Source: Parvibaculum sp963696585 (GTDB lineage Bacteria > Pseudomonadota > Alphaproteobacteria > Parvibaculales > Parvibaculaceae). From it: a DNA stretch of 64,000 nucleotides. The notes under the pieces are model-generated. The model ran no database searches. It worked only from the letters and a program-made list of their open reading frames with translations, and was not told the DNA's origin. The translations under genes and the position numbers were made by a program. Shown here one piece after another: positions 49,582 through 58,462 of this stretch. The number at the start of each line of letters is the position of its first letter. Positions within the stretch are counted from its first letter, which is position 1. The stretch is from NCBI GenBank assembly GCA_963696585.1, contig CAVOKW010000012.1, forward strand, positions 1 through 64,000, read 5' to 3'.

Positions 49582-50354
49582 GCGGGCGCCTTTCGCAACG
49601 AGGCGGTGACGGCGGCGCATTGCGCCATATAGTCAGCCGACTGACGATAGGCGAGCCCGCGCGGATAAGGCGCGTCGATGACAAACTCGCTGACAACATG
49701 ACCGGGACGCGCGCCCATGACGAGAACGCGCTGCGAGAGATAGACAAACTCGTAAACGCTATGCGTGACGAAGATGACGGTCCAGTGCTGGCCAGACCAA
49801 AGCTCAAGCAGATCATCGTCCAGTTTTTCGCGGGTGAACTCGTCGAGCGCCGCGAAAGGCTCGTCCATCAGCAGGACGGGTGGCTCGGTGACGAGCGCGC
49901 GGGCAATCGAGACGCGCATTTTCATGCCGCCGGAAAGTTCGCGCGGAAAGGCTTGCGCAAAATCGGCAAGGCCGACGCGGGCGAGCGCCGCCATGGCGCG
50001 GTCTTTGGCGGCCGCAGCGGCAACGCCTTTGAGTTTGAGCGGCAGGCAAACATTTTCCAGCACCCGCGCCCAGGGCATGAGCGTCGCGTCCTGAAAGACA
50101 AAGCCGATGTCATCAGGGCGCTGGCCGCCTTCACTGGCGGGCCAGTCCACCTTGCCCTGTGTCGGCGCGATGAGACCGGCAATGATACGCAGCAGCGTGG
50201 ACTTGCCGCAGCCCGATGGCCCGAGCAGCGACACGAAGGCGCCGCGCTCGATCTGCGCATCAACCTGCGACAGCGCCAGCGTGCCCGACCCATAGGTCTT
50301 GGTGACATCGCGAATGTCGATCAGGGTTGAGTGTGATGCAGACGCGACCGTCAC
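49578..50354 (-). CDS. ABC transporter ATP-binding protein (NitT/TauT type)
   Basis: The 258-residue ATPase has Walker A LLGPSGCGKSTLLRI, Q-loop FVFQDATLMPW, signature RELSGGMKMRVSIARAL, Walker B PVLLMDEPFAALDE and switch VTHSVYEFVYLS. This subfamily drives uptake of nitrate, sulfonates, taurine or pyrimidine/thiamine precursors. It lies between the binding-protein and permease genes with short overlaps. Confidence 0.92.
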   Translation of the reverse strand: MTVASASHSTLIDIRDVTKTYGSGTLALSQVDAQIERGAFVSLLGPSGCGKSTLLRIIAGLIAPTQGKVDWPASEGGQRPDDIGFVFQDATLMPWARVLENVCLPLKLKGVAAAAAKDRAMAALARVGLADFAQAFPRELSGGMKMRVSIARALVTEPPVLLMDEPFAALDEFTREKLDDDLLELWSGQHWTVIFVTHSVYEFVYLSQRVLVMGARPGHVVSEFVIDAPYPRGLAYRQSADYMAQCAAVTASLRKAPA

Positions 50355-50360
50355 GAGGCG

Positions 50361-51407
50361 CTATTTCCCGCCCAGTGATTTTTTGAGATCGAGGCCGACG
50401 CCCTTGTTGACGAAGGCGAGCGTATAGGCCTGATGCAGATCGAGATCGGAAGCATAGACTTTCGCTTCGACCATGGCGTTGAAGAAGTCACCCCAGCGGG
50501 CATCGCTCATCGCGCCAATACCAAGGGTCAGCGTGTCGCCTGAATCGACGATGCCATATTCCTTCATCACCGCAATGCCATGGACGAGAAGATCGTCGCT
50601 CATTTCCGGATTATCAGCCTTGATGAGCGCGTTGCCGGGCGAGGGATCGCCATAGAGATAGCTGACCCATCCCTTGATCGAGGCATCGACAAAGGCCTGA
50701 ACCACTTCCGGCTTTTGCGAAATCATTTTGTCGCTTGCCAGAATGAAGGCGGCATAGCCGGGATAGCCGCCATCCGAGAGCAGGAAAACCTGCGGCTTGA
50801 AGCCCGCCTGCTTTTCGATTGTGTAGGGTTCGGAGGAGAGATAGCCCTGCTGAATGGCCATCGGGTCGGCAAGGAAGGGCGCGACGTTGAATGTGTATTT
50901 CCGAATCTGGCTGTCGTCGAACTGATACTTCACGCGCAGCCACTGCCAGAAGGCGCTGATCGTCGCATCCGACACCATGATCGGCTTGCCGCGCATGTCG
51001 GCAATCGACTTCACATCGTCACGCGGATGGGTGATGAAAACCTGCGGGTCTTTCTGGAAGGCGGCCATCACGGCTTTTGAGCCTGCGCCCGCCGCGGCAA
51101 TGTTGAGCGGGATGAAACTGTTGGAGCCCATGCCGAAATCGACCGTGCCGGTGGCGAGGAGCTGGGGCACGTTGACGCCGGGACCACCTTGATGAATGAC
51201 GACATCAAGCCCCGCATCTTCATAGAAGCCCATGGCGAGCGCCTGATAGAAACCGCCATGCTCGGCCTGCGCTTTCCAGTCGGTCGCAAACCCGATGCGC
51301 GTCAGTCCGTTGACGCTGGCTTTATCGTTTTGCCCAAACGTCAAAAACCCGACGACAATCAGCGCCAGCACCAGTGCTGCCGCGCCAATGGCAATGAGCC
51401 TGTTCAT
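50361..51407 (-). CDS. ABC transporter substrate-binding protein (NMT1/THI5-like)
   Basis: The 348-residue protein has an N-terminal signal anchor (residues 3-24, with no lipobox) and the THI5/NMT1-like domain: IGFATDWKAQAEHGGFYQALAMGFYEDAGLDVVIHQGGPG in pieces. The HGGFYQA segment is typical of binding proteins for riboflavin, thiamine-pyrimidine precursors or similar heterocycles. No riboswitch is seen upstream, so the vitamin link is not supported further. First gene of the importer operon. Confidence 0.85.
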   Translation of the reverse strand: MNRLIAIGAAALVLALIVVGFLTFGQNDKASVNGLTRIGFATDWKAQAEHGGFYQALAMGFYEDAGLDVVIHQGGPGVNVPQLLATGTVDFGMGSNSFIPLNIAAAGAGSKAVMAAFQKDPQVFITHPRDDVKSIADMRGKPIMVSDATISAFWQWLRVKYQFDDSQIRKYTFNVAPFLADPMAIQQGYLSSEPYTIEKQAGFKPQVFLLSDGGYPGYAAFILASDKMISQKPEVVQAFVDASIKGWVSYLYGDPSPGNALIKADNPEMSDDLLVHGIAVMKEYGIVDSGDTLTLGIGAMSDARWGDFFNAMVEAKVYASDLDLHQAYTLAFVNKGVGLDLKKSLGGK

Positions 51408-51527
51408 GATGATCCCCGTCTCGCCCGATGCTGTGCCATGCCGCCTGTTGAATCGACAACAGCAAGGCTAGCGCATTCGTGGCAGGGGAAAAGGGGAAAT
51501 ACGGAATATCCGCAGGAACGGCAGGGC

Positions 51528-51977
51528 TTATAGCGGCGCGCAACCATCTTCATCGGGTGCGCCAAGATCGCCATTGACAGCATGATGATTGCGGATGAGC
51601 GTGAAATGACGCTCCACCATGGAGGCGATGCTGGACCCATTGGAGGCGAGGATGAACTGGACGCGTTGTCCATTGCGGGCCTGATCGGCGGCGCTATGGA
51701 GATTGTCGGCATTGGCGGCAAAGACGGAGAGCGGCCAATAGGTGTCGGGCACTTCATCGCCGGGACGGAACGTGCTGGCGCTGGCCGTCCGGATGCAACC
51801 ATTCGAACCGGGTTCGGCGACGGGACCCAATGCGGCGTGGGTGGAACCGTCGGCAGGCTGATCGGCAGCGTCAGCATGGGCCGGTGTGGCGAGGGGGGGC
51901 ATGGCCAAACCGGCAGCGACCCAGAGCGTTGCCGCTGCGGCCATCAAACTGCCAAACCAAAGCCCCCGAGAACGCAT
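51528..51977 (-). CDS. Exported protein of unknown function
   Basis: A 149-residue protein with a long signal peptide (cleavage near AHADAA, residue 37), a low-complexity linker, and a mature part with two cysteines (SNGCIRTAS and DEDGCAPL at the very end) that could close a single disulfide-linked domain. The sequence FRPGDEVPDTYWPLSVFAAN is not recognised. It lies between the ABC importer operon and the ABC-F gene on the same strand. Confidence 0.65.
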   Translation of the reverse strand: MRSRGLWFGSLMAAAATLWVAAGLAMPPLATPAHADAADQPADGSTHAALGPVAEPGSNGCIRTASASTFRPGDEVPDTYWPLSVFAANADNLHSAADQARNGQRVQFILASNGSSIASMVERHFTLIRNHHAVNGDLGAPDEDGCAPL

Positions 51978-52056
51978 CAGGCAGTACCCCCGAACAAGTC
52001 AGGTGAGTATCCAAACCGCTTGCGCGATCACAGTCAAAGCCAAAGTTAGCGGAAAG

Positions 52057-53880
52057 TTAATTCGTTTCGCTCGACAGGGCTTCGCGCTTCATTTCGAGTT
52101 CGAGCCATTGTTCTTCAGCGGCAGCCAATTCCGACACGAGCCTGTCATGATCGGCGGTAAAGCGGGCAAAATCCTTGGGATTACGGGAATAAAGATCCGG
52201 ATCTGCCAATTTTGATTCCAGCTCTGCAATATTTTTTTGCAGTTTCGGCATCTTTACCGACAATTCGTCAAGGGCGCGCGTTTCCTTGTAGCTGAGCTTG
52301 GCCGCGCCGCGCGTGACAGCCTGAGTCGTTGTGACGCGGCTCTCGGCGGCGGTCGTTTTGACATTTGCCGTCCGCGCCTGCACGTCACTTTTTTTCTGTC
52401 GCAGATAATCGCTATAGCCGCCGGGATATTCGCGCGCACCGCCCTGCGCGTCGAGCGCGATGACGGACGTGACGACACGATCGAGAAAATCACGATCATG
52501 GCTGACGACAAGAACAGTGCCGTCATATTCGGCGAGCATTTCCTGCAACAGATCGAGCGTGTCCATGTCGAGATCATTGGTCGGCTCGTCAAGGATCAGA
52601 AGATTGGAGGGTTTGGCGAGCGCGCGCGCCAGCAGCAATCGGCATTGTTCACCGCCCGAAAGCGCCCGCACCGGCTGACGCGCCTGTGTTTCACGAAACA
52701 GGAAATCTTTCAGATAGGAAACGACATGACGCGGCTTGCCACGCACCATGACCTGATCGCCGCCGCCTTCGCACAATGTCTCCCAGAGCGTGGCATCGGG
52801 ATCGAGCGCGGCGCGCGACTGATCCATATAGACGGGTGTGAGATTGGTGCCGAGGCGCACGCGGCCCGTGTCCGGCGCAAGCACGCCTGTCAGCATTTTC
52901 AGAAGCGTCGTCTTGCCCGCGCCATTGGGACCAATCAGACCGACCTTGTCGCCCCGCATGATGCGCGTTGAAAAATCATCGATTACCAGACGCGACGAGC
53001 CATCGGCGCGCGGCCATGATTTTGAAATATGCTCCGCCTCAACCACCAGCGCCCCCGAGCCCGTGCCGGTTTCGGCGGCAAGTTCGATGCGGCCCGTGCG
53101 GGCGATCTGGCTGGCGCGCTCCTGACGCAGCGATTGCAGTCGGCGCAGCCGACCCTGATTGCGCTTGCGTCGCGCCGAGATGCCTTCGCGCGACCAGCGC
53201 GTTTCTTCAAGGATCAGTCGATCCAGTTTATGGGCGAGTACTTCTTCTTCGGCCATGATGCCTTCCGACCAGGCATCAAACTCGCCAAAGCCCTTGTCGA
53301 GGCGGCGGATGCTGCCGCGATCAACCCAGAGGCACCCTGCCGCGAGGCGGCGCAGGAAGGCACGGTCATGCGAGATCAGGACGAAGGCGCCGCGAAATTG
53401 CGACAGCCGATTTTCCAGCCACTCGATGGAGGGCAGGTCGAGATGGTTGGTCGGCTCGTCGAGAAAAAGAATATCCGGATCGTCGGCAAGCACCCGCGCC
53501 AGCGCCGCCTTGCGCCCTTCGCCGCCAGAAAGTGTGGTGGTGGATAGCGCCGCATCAAGCCCGAGATCGCTGAGCGCGGCTTCGGCGACATGCTGGGGCG
53601 CGCCACCCGCCATGACATAGTCAAGCGCGGTCGCGGCCTTGCCGAAATCCGGCATCTGGGCGAGATAGGCAATGCGCGTGCCCGGCTGGACAAAACGCTC
53701 GCCGCCATCCGCCTCAACAAGACCGGCGGCAATTTTCAGCAGCGTTGACTTGCCCGCGCCATTGCGTCCGACAAGGCAAAGCCTGTCGCCCGGCGCCAGC
53801 GCAAAGCTCGCCCCGTCGATCAGAACCTGATCGGCAAAGGCAACGCGCATGTCACGAAGGGCAAGAAGGGGTGGCGCCAA
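52057..53880 (-). CDS. ABC-F ATPase (Uup/EttA-type)
   Basis: The 607-residue cytoplasmic protein has two ABC domains and no membrane segments. Walker A motifs are GRNGAGKSTLLKIA and GPNGAGKTTLLKML; signatures are LSGGEGRKAALAR and LSGGEQCRLLLAR; Walker B motifs ILFLDEPTNHLDLP and LLILDEPTNDLDMD. A P-site-tRNA-interacting linker lies between them and a C-terminal coiled coil (KLQKNIAELESKLADPDL) resembles Uup. ABC-F proteins act on the ribosome to relieve stalling, and Uup also affects branched DNA. It starts with TTG at 53880; ATG 53850 is a shorter alternative. Confidence 0.9.
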   Translation of the reverse strand: MAPPLLALRDMRVAFADQVLIDGASFALAPGDRLCLVGRNGAGKSTLLKIAAGLVEADGGERFVQPGTRIAYLAQMPDFGKAATALDYVMAGGAPQHVAEAALSDLGLDAALSTTTLSGGEGRKAALARVLADDPDILFLDEPTNHLDLPSIEWLENRLSQFRGAFVLISHDRAFLRRLAAGCLWVDRGSIRRLDKGFGEFDAWSEGIMAEEEVLAHKLDRLILEETRWSREGISARRKRNQGRLRRLQSLRQERASQIARTGRIELAAETGTGSGALVVEAEHISKSWPRADGSSRLVIDDFSTRIMRGDKVGLIGPNGAGKTTLLKMLTGVLAPDTGRVRLGTNLTPVYMDQSRAALDPDATLWETLCEGGGDQVMVRGKPRHVVSYLKDFLFRETQARQPVRALSGGEQCRLLLARALAKPSNLLILDEPTNDLDMDTLDLLQEMLAEYDGTVLVVSHDRDFLDRVVTSVIALDAQGGAREYPGGYSDYLRQKKSDVQARTANVKTTAAESRVTTTQAVTRGAAKLSYKETRALDELSVKMPKLQKNIAELESKLADPDLYSRNPKDFARFTADHDRLVSELAAAEEQWLELEMKREALSSETN

Positions 53881-53973
53881 GATCGTCTATCCGGTTGGAG
53901 AGGCCCGTTGTATGGACCATTGGCGCGGCTTAGGCAAATGCTCCGATGCGCTGCGGCCGAACGCCTGTCAGGG

Positions 53974-56049
53974 CTAGCGACCCGAACCGAGGTTGGAGCC
54001 GCCCCGGCGGAAACCGGCACCCCATGTCTCCTCACGCGGCTGTTCATCAAGACGCGGCGCGGCCGCAAAGAGGTCCGCCAGTTTGCTGAAGAAATGCCCG
54101 ATCGGTTTTCCGGCCTGCAGGGCAATCCGGGGATCACGGTTGACACCCGCCAACGCCACCTTGGGCTCATTGGCCTGAGCGACTGTCATATAATCGCGCC
54201 AGACCGGCGCGGCGAGACTGCCGCCCGAGACGTGGCGCATGGGCGCGTTGTCGTCATTGCCAAACCAGACACCGACCGTTTCATTGGCGCTGTAACCGAT
54301 GAACCAGGCATCACGATTGTCCTGACTGGTGCCGGTCTTGCCCGCCACCATGCGATCGCCAAGCCGGGCACGAATGCCCGTGCCATAGGTGACAACGCCA
54401 TTCAGCATGAAGTTCATGTCGCGTGCATGGTTCTCATCAATCACCTGCTGCGAGAGGGGGGCGTGTGTGTAGAGCACCGTACCCTTGCCATCCGTGATCT
54501 CGGTGATGCCATAAGGTGCGGCGCGTCGCCCTTCATTGGGGAAGACCGAATAGGCGGATGTCATTTCGAGAAGCGAGACTTCTGAACTGCCCAGTGCAAT
54601 GGAAAGGTTCTGTTGCAGGGGCGATGTGAAGCCCAGTTCATGCGCGGCGTCGTTGATGCGCGCGAGGCCGACACGATCGGCCAGCTTGACGGCAATCGTG
54701 TTGATGGATTTGGCGAGCGCTTCGGCGAGTGTCACTTCACCCGAGAACCTGGCATTGGCATTTTGCGGTTGCCAGTCGCCGAGCGCGACGGGACTGTCCA
54801 CAATCGGCGTATCGGGCGTGAGGCCCGATTGGAGCGCTGCAAGATAGATGACAGGCTTGAAGGCCGATCCCGGTTGACGTTTGGCCTGTGTGGCGCGATT
54901 GAACTGGCTGTCGCGATAGGAGCGCCCGCCCACCATGGCGCGGATTGCCCCATCCGGCCCCAGAGCGATCAAGGCCCCTTCACCCACATTGCGCGTCGCA
55001 TCGGCATTGAGCGCCTGTATGACCGCATTTTCAGCGGCCCCCTGGCGGCGTGAGTCGAGTGTGGTCTTGACGGTCAGGCGACCCGTGGCATCGGGGACAA
55101 GCGCGCTGACCTGCGAAGCGATCCAATCGACAAAATATTGCGGACCCTGTCCCGTGGCGCGCGCCGAAAGCGTTGCAGGATGGGCGCGTGCATCCGCCAC
55201 TTCCTGTGGCGTCAAGACACCGCTATCCACCAGCCTGTCGAGAACCTGTCCGGCGCGCTTCCGGGCCAGCGCCAGATCATTGGTTGGCGCAAAACGCGTT
55301 GGCGATTTCGGCAGGCCCGCGAGCACGGCGGCCTCGGCAAGCGAAATGTCGCGCGCCGATTTGCCGAAATAATATTGCGAGGCGGCATCCACACCATAAG
55401 TGCCGCCACCCAGATAGATGCGGTTGACATAAAGCGTCAGGATTTCATCCTTGGACAGATGATTTTCGAGCCAGAGAGCGATCAGCGCCTCTTGGGCTTT
55501 ACGCCACAGCGTCCGGTCATTGACGAGGTAGAGATTTTTGACAAGCTGCTGGGTGATGGTCGAGCCGCCTTCGACAAAACCACCGGCGCGGATATTGGCC
55601 CACATGGCGCGTGCGATACCGCGCGGGTCGATGCCATGATGCTCATAGAAGCGACGATCCTCCGTCGCGACAAACGCCTTGATGAGGTAGGGCGGCAATT
55701 CGCCAAGCGGCACGATGGCCGTGCGTTGACCGCCGCGGCTCGCAATGATGCGGCCTTCATTGTCGAGGACGGTGAGACTCAAGGGGGTTTCGCCCTGGTC
55801 GATGACCTTGCTGAGCTTGGGCAGCGTGTCAAAGACCAGAAGACCCATGAAGGCGACGATGAAGGTGACGACGAAGGAGATAACGGCCAGCAGGCTGAGG
55901 CGGCGGATGCGGGCACGACGATGCGCAGGGGCGGACGCCGCTTCGGGTTCAGCGGTTTCGCGCAGGCCGTCTTCCGGCTCGTCATAAGGCTCGTGGTCGG
56001 ACAAGGTTAACCCCCGCGCTTGCGCGCCATGCCGGACGTGATCGCCCAT
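53974..56049 (-). CDS. Penicillin-binding protein 1A family (transglycosylase/transpeptidase)
   Basis: A protein of about 691 residues with a short basic cytoplasmic tail, one anchor helix (about residues 48-70), a GT51 transglycosylase domain (VATEDRRFYEHHGIDPRGIARA, GGSTITQQLVKNL, SEAAVLAG-type LAEAAVLAGLPKSP) and a transpeptidase domain with SAFK in KRQPGSAFKPVIY, SIN in LAKSINTIAV and KTGT in MVAGKTGTSQDNRDAWF. It builds and crosslinks peptidoglycan. The usual OB domain of PBP1A is short or absent. The start is uncertain: ATG 56049 or a TTG about 17 codons further in. Confidence 0.88.
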   Translation of the reverse strand: MGDHVRHGAQARGLTLSDHEPYDEPEDGLRETAEPEAASAPAHRRARIRRLSLLAVISFVVTFIVAFMGLLVFDTLPKLSKVIDQGETPLSLTVLDNEGRIIASRGGQRTAIVPLGELPPYLIKAFVATEDRRFYEHHGIDPRGIARAMWANIRAGGFVEGGSTITQQLVKNLYLVNDRTLWRKAQEALIALWLENHLSKDEILTLYVNRIYLGGGTYGVDAASQYYFGKSARDISLAEAAVLAGLPKSPTRFAPTNDLALARKRAGQVLDRLVDSGVLTPQEVADARAHPATLSARATGQGPQYFVDWIASQVSALVPDATGRLTVKTTLDSRRQGAAENAVIQALNADATRNVGEGALIALGPDGAIRAMVGGRSYRDSQFNRATQAKRQPGSAFKPVIYLAALQSGLTPDTPIVDSPVALGDWQPQNANARFSGEVTLAEALAKSINTIAVKLADRVGLARINDAAHELGFTSPLQQNLSIALGSSEVSLLEMTSAYSVFPNEGRRAAPYGITEITDGKGTVLYTHAPLSQQVIDENHARDMNFMLNGVVTYGTGIRARLGDRMVAGKTGTSQDNRDAWFIGYSANETVGVWFGNDDNAPMRHVSGGSLAAPVWRDYMTVAQANEPKVALAGVNRDPRIALQAGKPIGHFFSKLADLFAAAPRLDEQPREETWGAGFRRGGSNLGSGR

Positions 56050-56221
56050 CCGGTGAGAAGCAAGAGCGATGCCGGGCCGGGGGGCCTGGAATCCAGACTG
56101 GCGGGGCTTTGTGCGCGGATTAGGGCAGGATCGGGACAAAGCCGGGGCAGGGGCGGCCAAACCATGTCCCGATGGGAGACGGGCTCTTGACGCTGGCGCC
56201 GGGCCGGGCTTTATCTCGGCC

Positions 56222-56677
56222 ATGAGCGATTTACCCTTCTGGCAAACCAAGGCGCTGGACGAAATGACCCGGGCGGAGTGGGAATCCCTCTGCGACGGTT
56301 GCGCCAAATGCTGCCTGACCAAGCTCGAAGACATCGACACGCTGGAACTTGCCTATACCAATGTCGTGTGCTCGCTGCTCGACGGCGACAAATGCCAATG
56401 CACCGATTATGCAAACCGTTCGGTGCGCGTGCCCGACTGCGTGACACTGACGCCACAAAGCCTCGCCGAAATCGACTGGATGCCCGCCTCCTGCGCCTAT
56501 CGCCTGATCCGGGATGGCAAGGACCTGCCGAGCTGGCATCCGCTGAAAACCGGCAGGCGTGAAAGTGTGCACGAGGCCGGCATGTCGGTGCGCGGCAGAA
56601 CCGTGCCCGAACATGAGGTCGTGTTCGAGGATCTTGAGGATTATATCGTCGATTGGCCGATGGACGTGGCGGAGTAG
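56222..56677 (+). CDS. ycgN: YcgN/UPF0260 family cysteine-cluster protein
   Basis: The 151-residue protein matches UPF0260 (YcgN), related to YkgJ zinc/iron-chelating proteins. It has CDGCAKCCLTKLEDIDT near residue 25 with the CxxCxxxCC-like pattern, then CQCTDYANRSVRVPDCVTLTP and LPASCAYRL-type WMPASCAYRLI. Function unknown. ATG 56222 lies on the far side of the PBP1A start, so the two are divergent with overlapping upstream regions. A large palindrome array starts 11 bases after its stop. Confidence 0.9.
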   Translation: MSDLPFWQTKALDEMTRAEWESLCDGCAKCCLTKLEDIDTLELAYTNVVCSLLDGDKCQCTDYANRSVRVPDCVTLTPQSLAEIDWMPASCAYRLIRDGKDLPSWHPLKTGRRESVHEAGMSVRGRTVPEHEVVFEDLEDYIVDWPMDVAE

Positions 56678-56688
56678 GGGCTTCCTTT

Positions 56689-57793
56689 TGGGAACGTTAA
56701 AGACGTGGATGGCCCGGACAAGCCGGGCCATGACGGTTTTCTGAATATTTTTGGGAACTGTTAAAGGCGTGGATGACCCGCCTGAAGCGGGTCATGGCGG
56801 TTTTCTGAATATTTTGGGGAACGTTAAAGACGTGGATGGCCCGGACAAGCCGGGTCATGACGGTTTTCTGAATATTTTGGGGAACTGTTAAAGACGTGGA
56901 TGACCCGCCTGAAGCGGGTCATGACGGTTTTCTGAATATTTTTGGGAACGTTAAAGACGTGGATGACCCGGACTGAAGCCGGGCCATGACGGTTTTCTGA
57001 ATATTTTGGGGAACGTTAAAGACGTGGATGACCGGCCTGAAGGGGTCATGACGGTTTTCCGAATATTTTGGGGAACTGTTAAAGACGTGGATGACCCGCC
57101 TGAAGCGGGTCATGGCGGTTTTCTGAATATTTTGGGGAACGTTAAAGACGGGGATGACCCGCCTGAAGGGGTCATGACGGTTTTCTGAATATTTTTGGGA
57201 ACGTTAAAGACGTGGATGGCCCGGACAAGCCGGGCCATGACGGTTTTCTGAATATTTTGGGGAACTGTAAAGGCGTGGATGACCCGCCTGAAGCGGGTCA
57301 TGACGGTTTTCTGAATATTTTTGGGAACGTTAAAGACGGGGATGGCCCGGACAAGCCGGGCCATGACGGTTTTCTGAATATTTTTGGGAACGTTAAAGAC
57401 GGGGATGACCGGCCTGAAGGGGTCATGGCGGTTTTCCGAATATTTTGGGGAACTGTAAAGGCGTGGATGACCCGCCTGAAGCGGGTCATGGCGGTTTTCT
57501 GAATATTTTGGGGAACTGTTAAAGGCGTGGATGACCGGCCTGAAGGGGTCATGACGGTTTTCTGAATATTTTTGGGAACGTTAAAGACGGGGATGACCGG
57601 CCTGAAGGGGTCATGGCGGTTTTCCGAATATTTTGGGGAACTGTAAAGGCGTGGATGACCCGCCTGAAGCGGGTCATGACGGTTTTCTGAATATTTTTGG
57701 GAACGTTAAAGACGTGGATGGCCCGGACAAGCCGGGCCATGACGAAATTATTGAAAATCCGTCATGGCCCGGCTTGTCCGGGCCATCCACGTC
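56689..57793. repeat. Array of about 17 palindromic units (P and D types)
   Basis: About 17 units of 60-65 bases follow each other. Each has a leader GGGAACGTTAAAGACGTGG or GGGAACTGTTAAAGGCGTGG, a palindrome and the tail TGACGGTTTTCTGAATATTT. Two palindromes alternate: type P, GGCCCGGACAAGCCGGGCC, and type D, GACCCGCCTGAAGCGGGTC; some D copies are shortened (GACCGGCCTGAAGGGGTC). The array ends with an inverted P copy (57762-57793), so direct units face an inverted one. This is BIME-like organisation. It fills the space between ycgN and the GTA promoter and holds no gene. Confidence 0.95.
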
Positions 57794-57833
57794 CTGACGA
57801 ACACCCAGATCCCGAAAAAATCTCGCCTTACCG

Positions 57834-57874
57834 ACTTATCCCCACTTGGCAGCGCAACGCTGCCTCCCTATCTA
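57834..57874 (+). promoter_or_regulatory. Candidate GTA promoter with gafY-type 14-mer box
   Basis: The 14-mer ACTTATCCCCACTT (57834-57847) is identical to the one ahead of gafY. It is followed by a perfect 7-bp-arm palindrome GGCAGCG-CAA-CGCTGCC (57848-57864) and a -10-like TATCTA (57869-57874), 21 bases after the box against 22 at gafY. The first GTA gene starts 81 bases after the box. No good -35 hexamer is seen, as expected for an activator-dependent promoter. Confidence 0.6.
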
Positions 57875-57928
57875 CCATCCATCTCCAGAATTGCGCCCCG
57901 ACGGCGCGAGTGATGAGCACCCCGACAT

Positions 57929-58462
57929 TTGCCGAAACGAAAACCCGGAAAACCGGCCACAGGGCCTGACTGGGCGGCGATCCGCGCCCTTTGGGTTGCG
58001 GGCGCGTTGCCGCTGGCCGACATGGCCAAGGCGTATGATGTGCCATGGCAAACCATCAAGGCGCGGGCGCGACGGGAAGACTGGCCCGCCATGGGCAGCC
58101 AGCCGCCGCCTGCGGTGCCGGCGGAAAAACCGGCACAGGGAAAACGCGCCAGCGCCCGGCAGTTGGCAACGCGGTTGCGGGATCTGATCGAGCGCGAAAT
58201 CGCCGACATTGAAATCGAGAAATCCGGCAAGCGCGCCGCCGCCGATCAGGAACGCGCGGCGCGGCGACTGGCGAGCCTTGTGCGCTCGCTCGAAAAGCTG
58301 AACGAGATCGACCATGCCGACAAGGCAAGACGCGATGCCCGCGCCGCCGCCAGACAAAGCGAAGGGGAGGACCATCGTGCCGAGCTTGAGAGCCGCCTCG
58401 CTCGCCTTGCCGGTTTACTGGCGGCTGAGGCAAGCGCTGCTGGCGAGCCTGAGCCCGCATGA
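57929..58462 (+). CDS. GTA/phage small terminase-like protein (helix-turn-helix plus coiled coil)
   Basis: The 177-residue protein is first in the head cluster. It has an N-terminal helix-turn-helix (residues 13-50; DWAAIRALWVAGALPLADMAKAYDVPWQTIKARA in pieces), a proline-rich linker and a long charged coiled coil (residues 75-170, with ADQERAARRLASLVRSLEKLNE). This is the layout of small terminase subunits and of RcGTA g1, which recognise DNA for packaging. It opens with TTG at 57929, the only usable start in this frame before the HTH. Its last 86 bases overlap the terminase gene. Confidence 0.75.
   Translation: MPKRKPGKPATGPDWAAIRALWVAGALPLADMAKAYDVPWQTIKARARREDWPAMGSQPPPAVPAEKPAQGKRASARQLATRLRDLIEREIADIEIEKSGKRAAADQERAARRLASLVRSLEKLNEIDHADKARRDARAAARQSEGEDHRAELESRLARLAGLLAAEASAAGEPEPA

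Noticed and set aside
56919..57740. Many short open frames with repeated motifs such as MARLVRAIHVFNVP
   Set aside because: They are translations of the palindromic repeats on both strands, with no ribosome sites; the repetition reflects DNA repeats, not protein domains.
56689..57793. CRISPR array
   Set aside because: The units repeat end to end with conserved spacers as well as palindromes, units are 60-65 bases, and there are no unique spacers and no cas genes.
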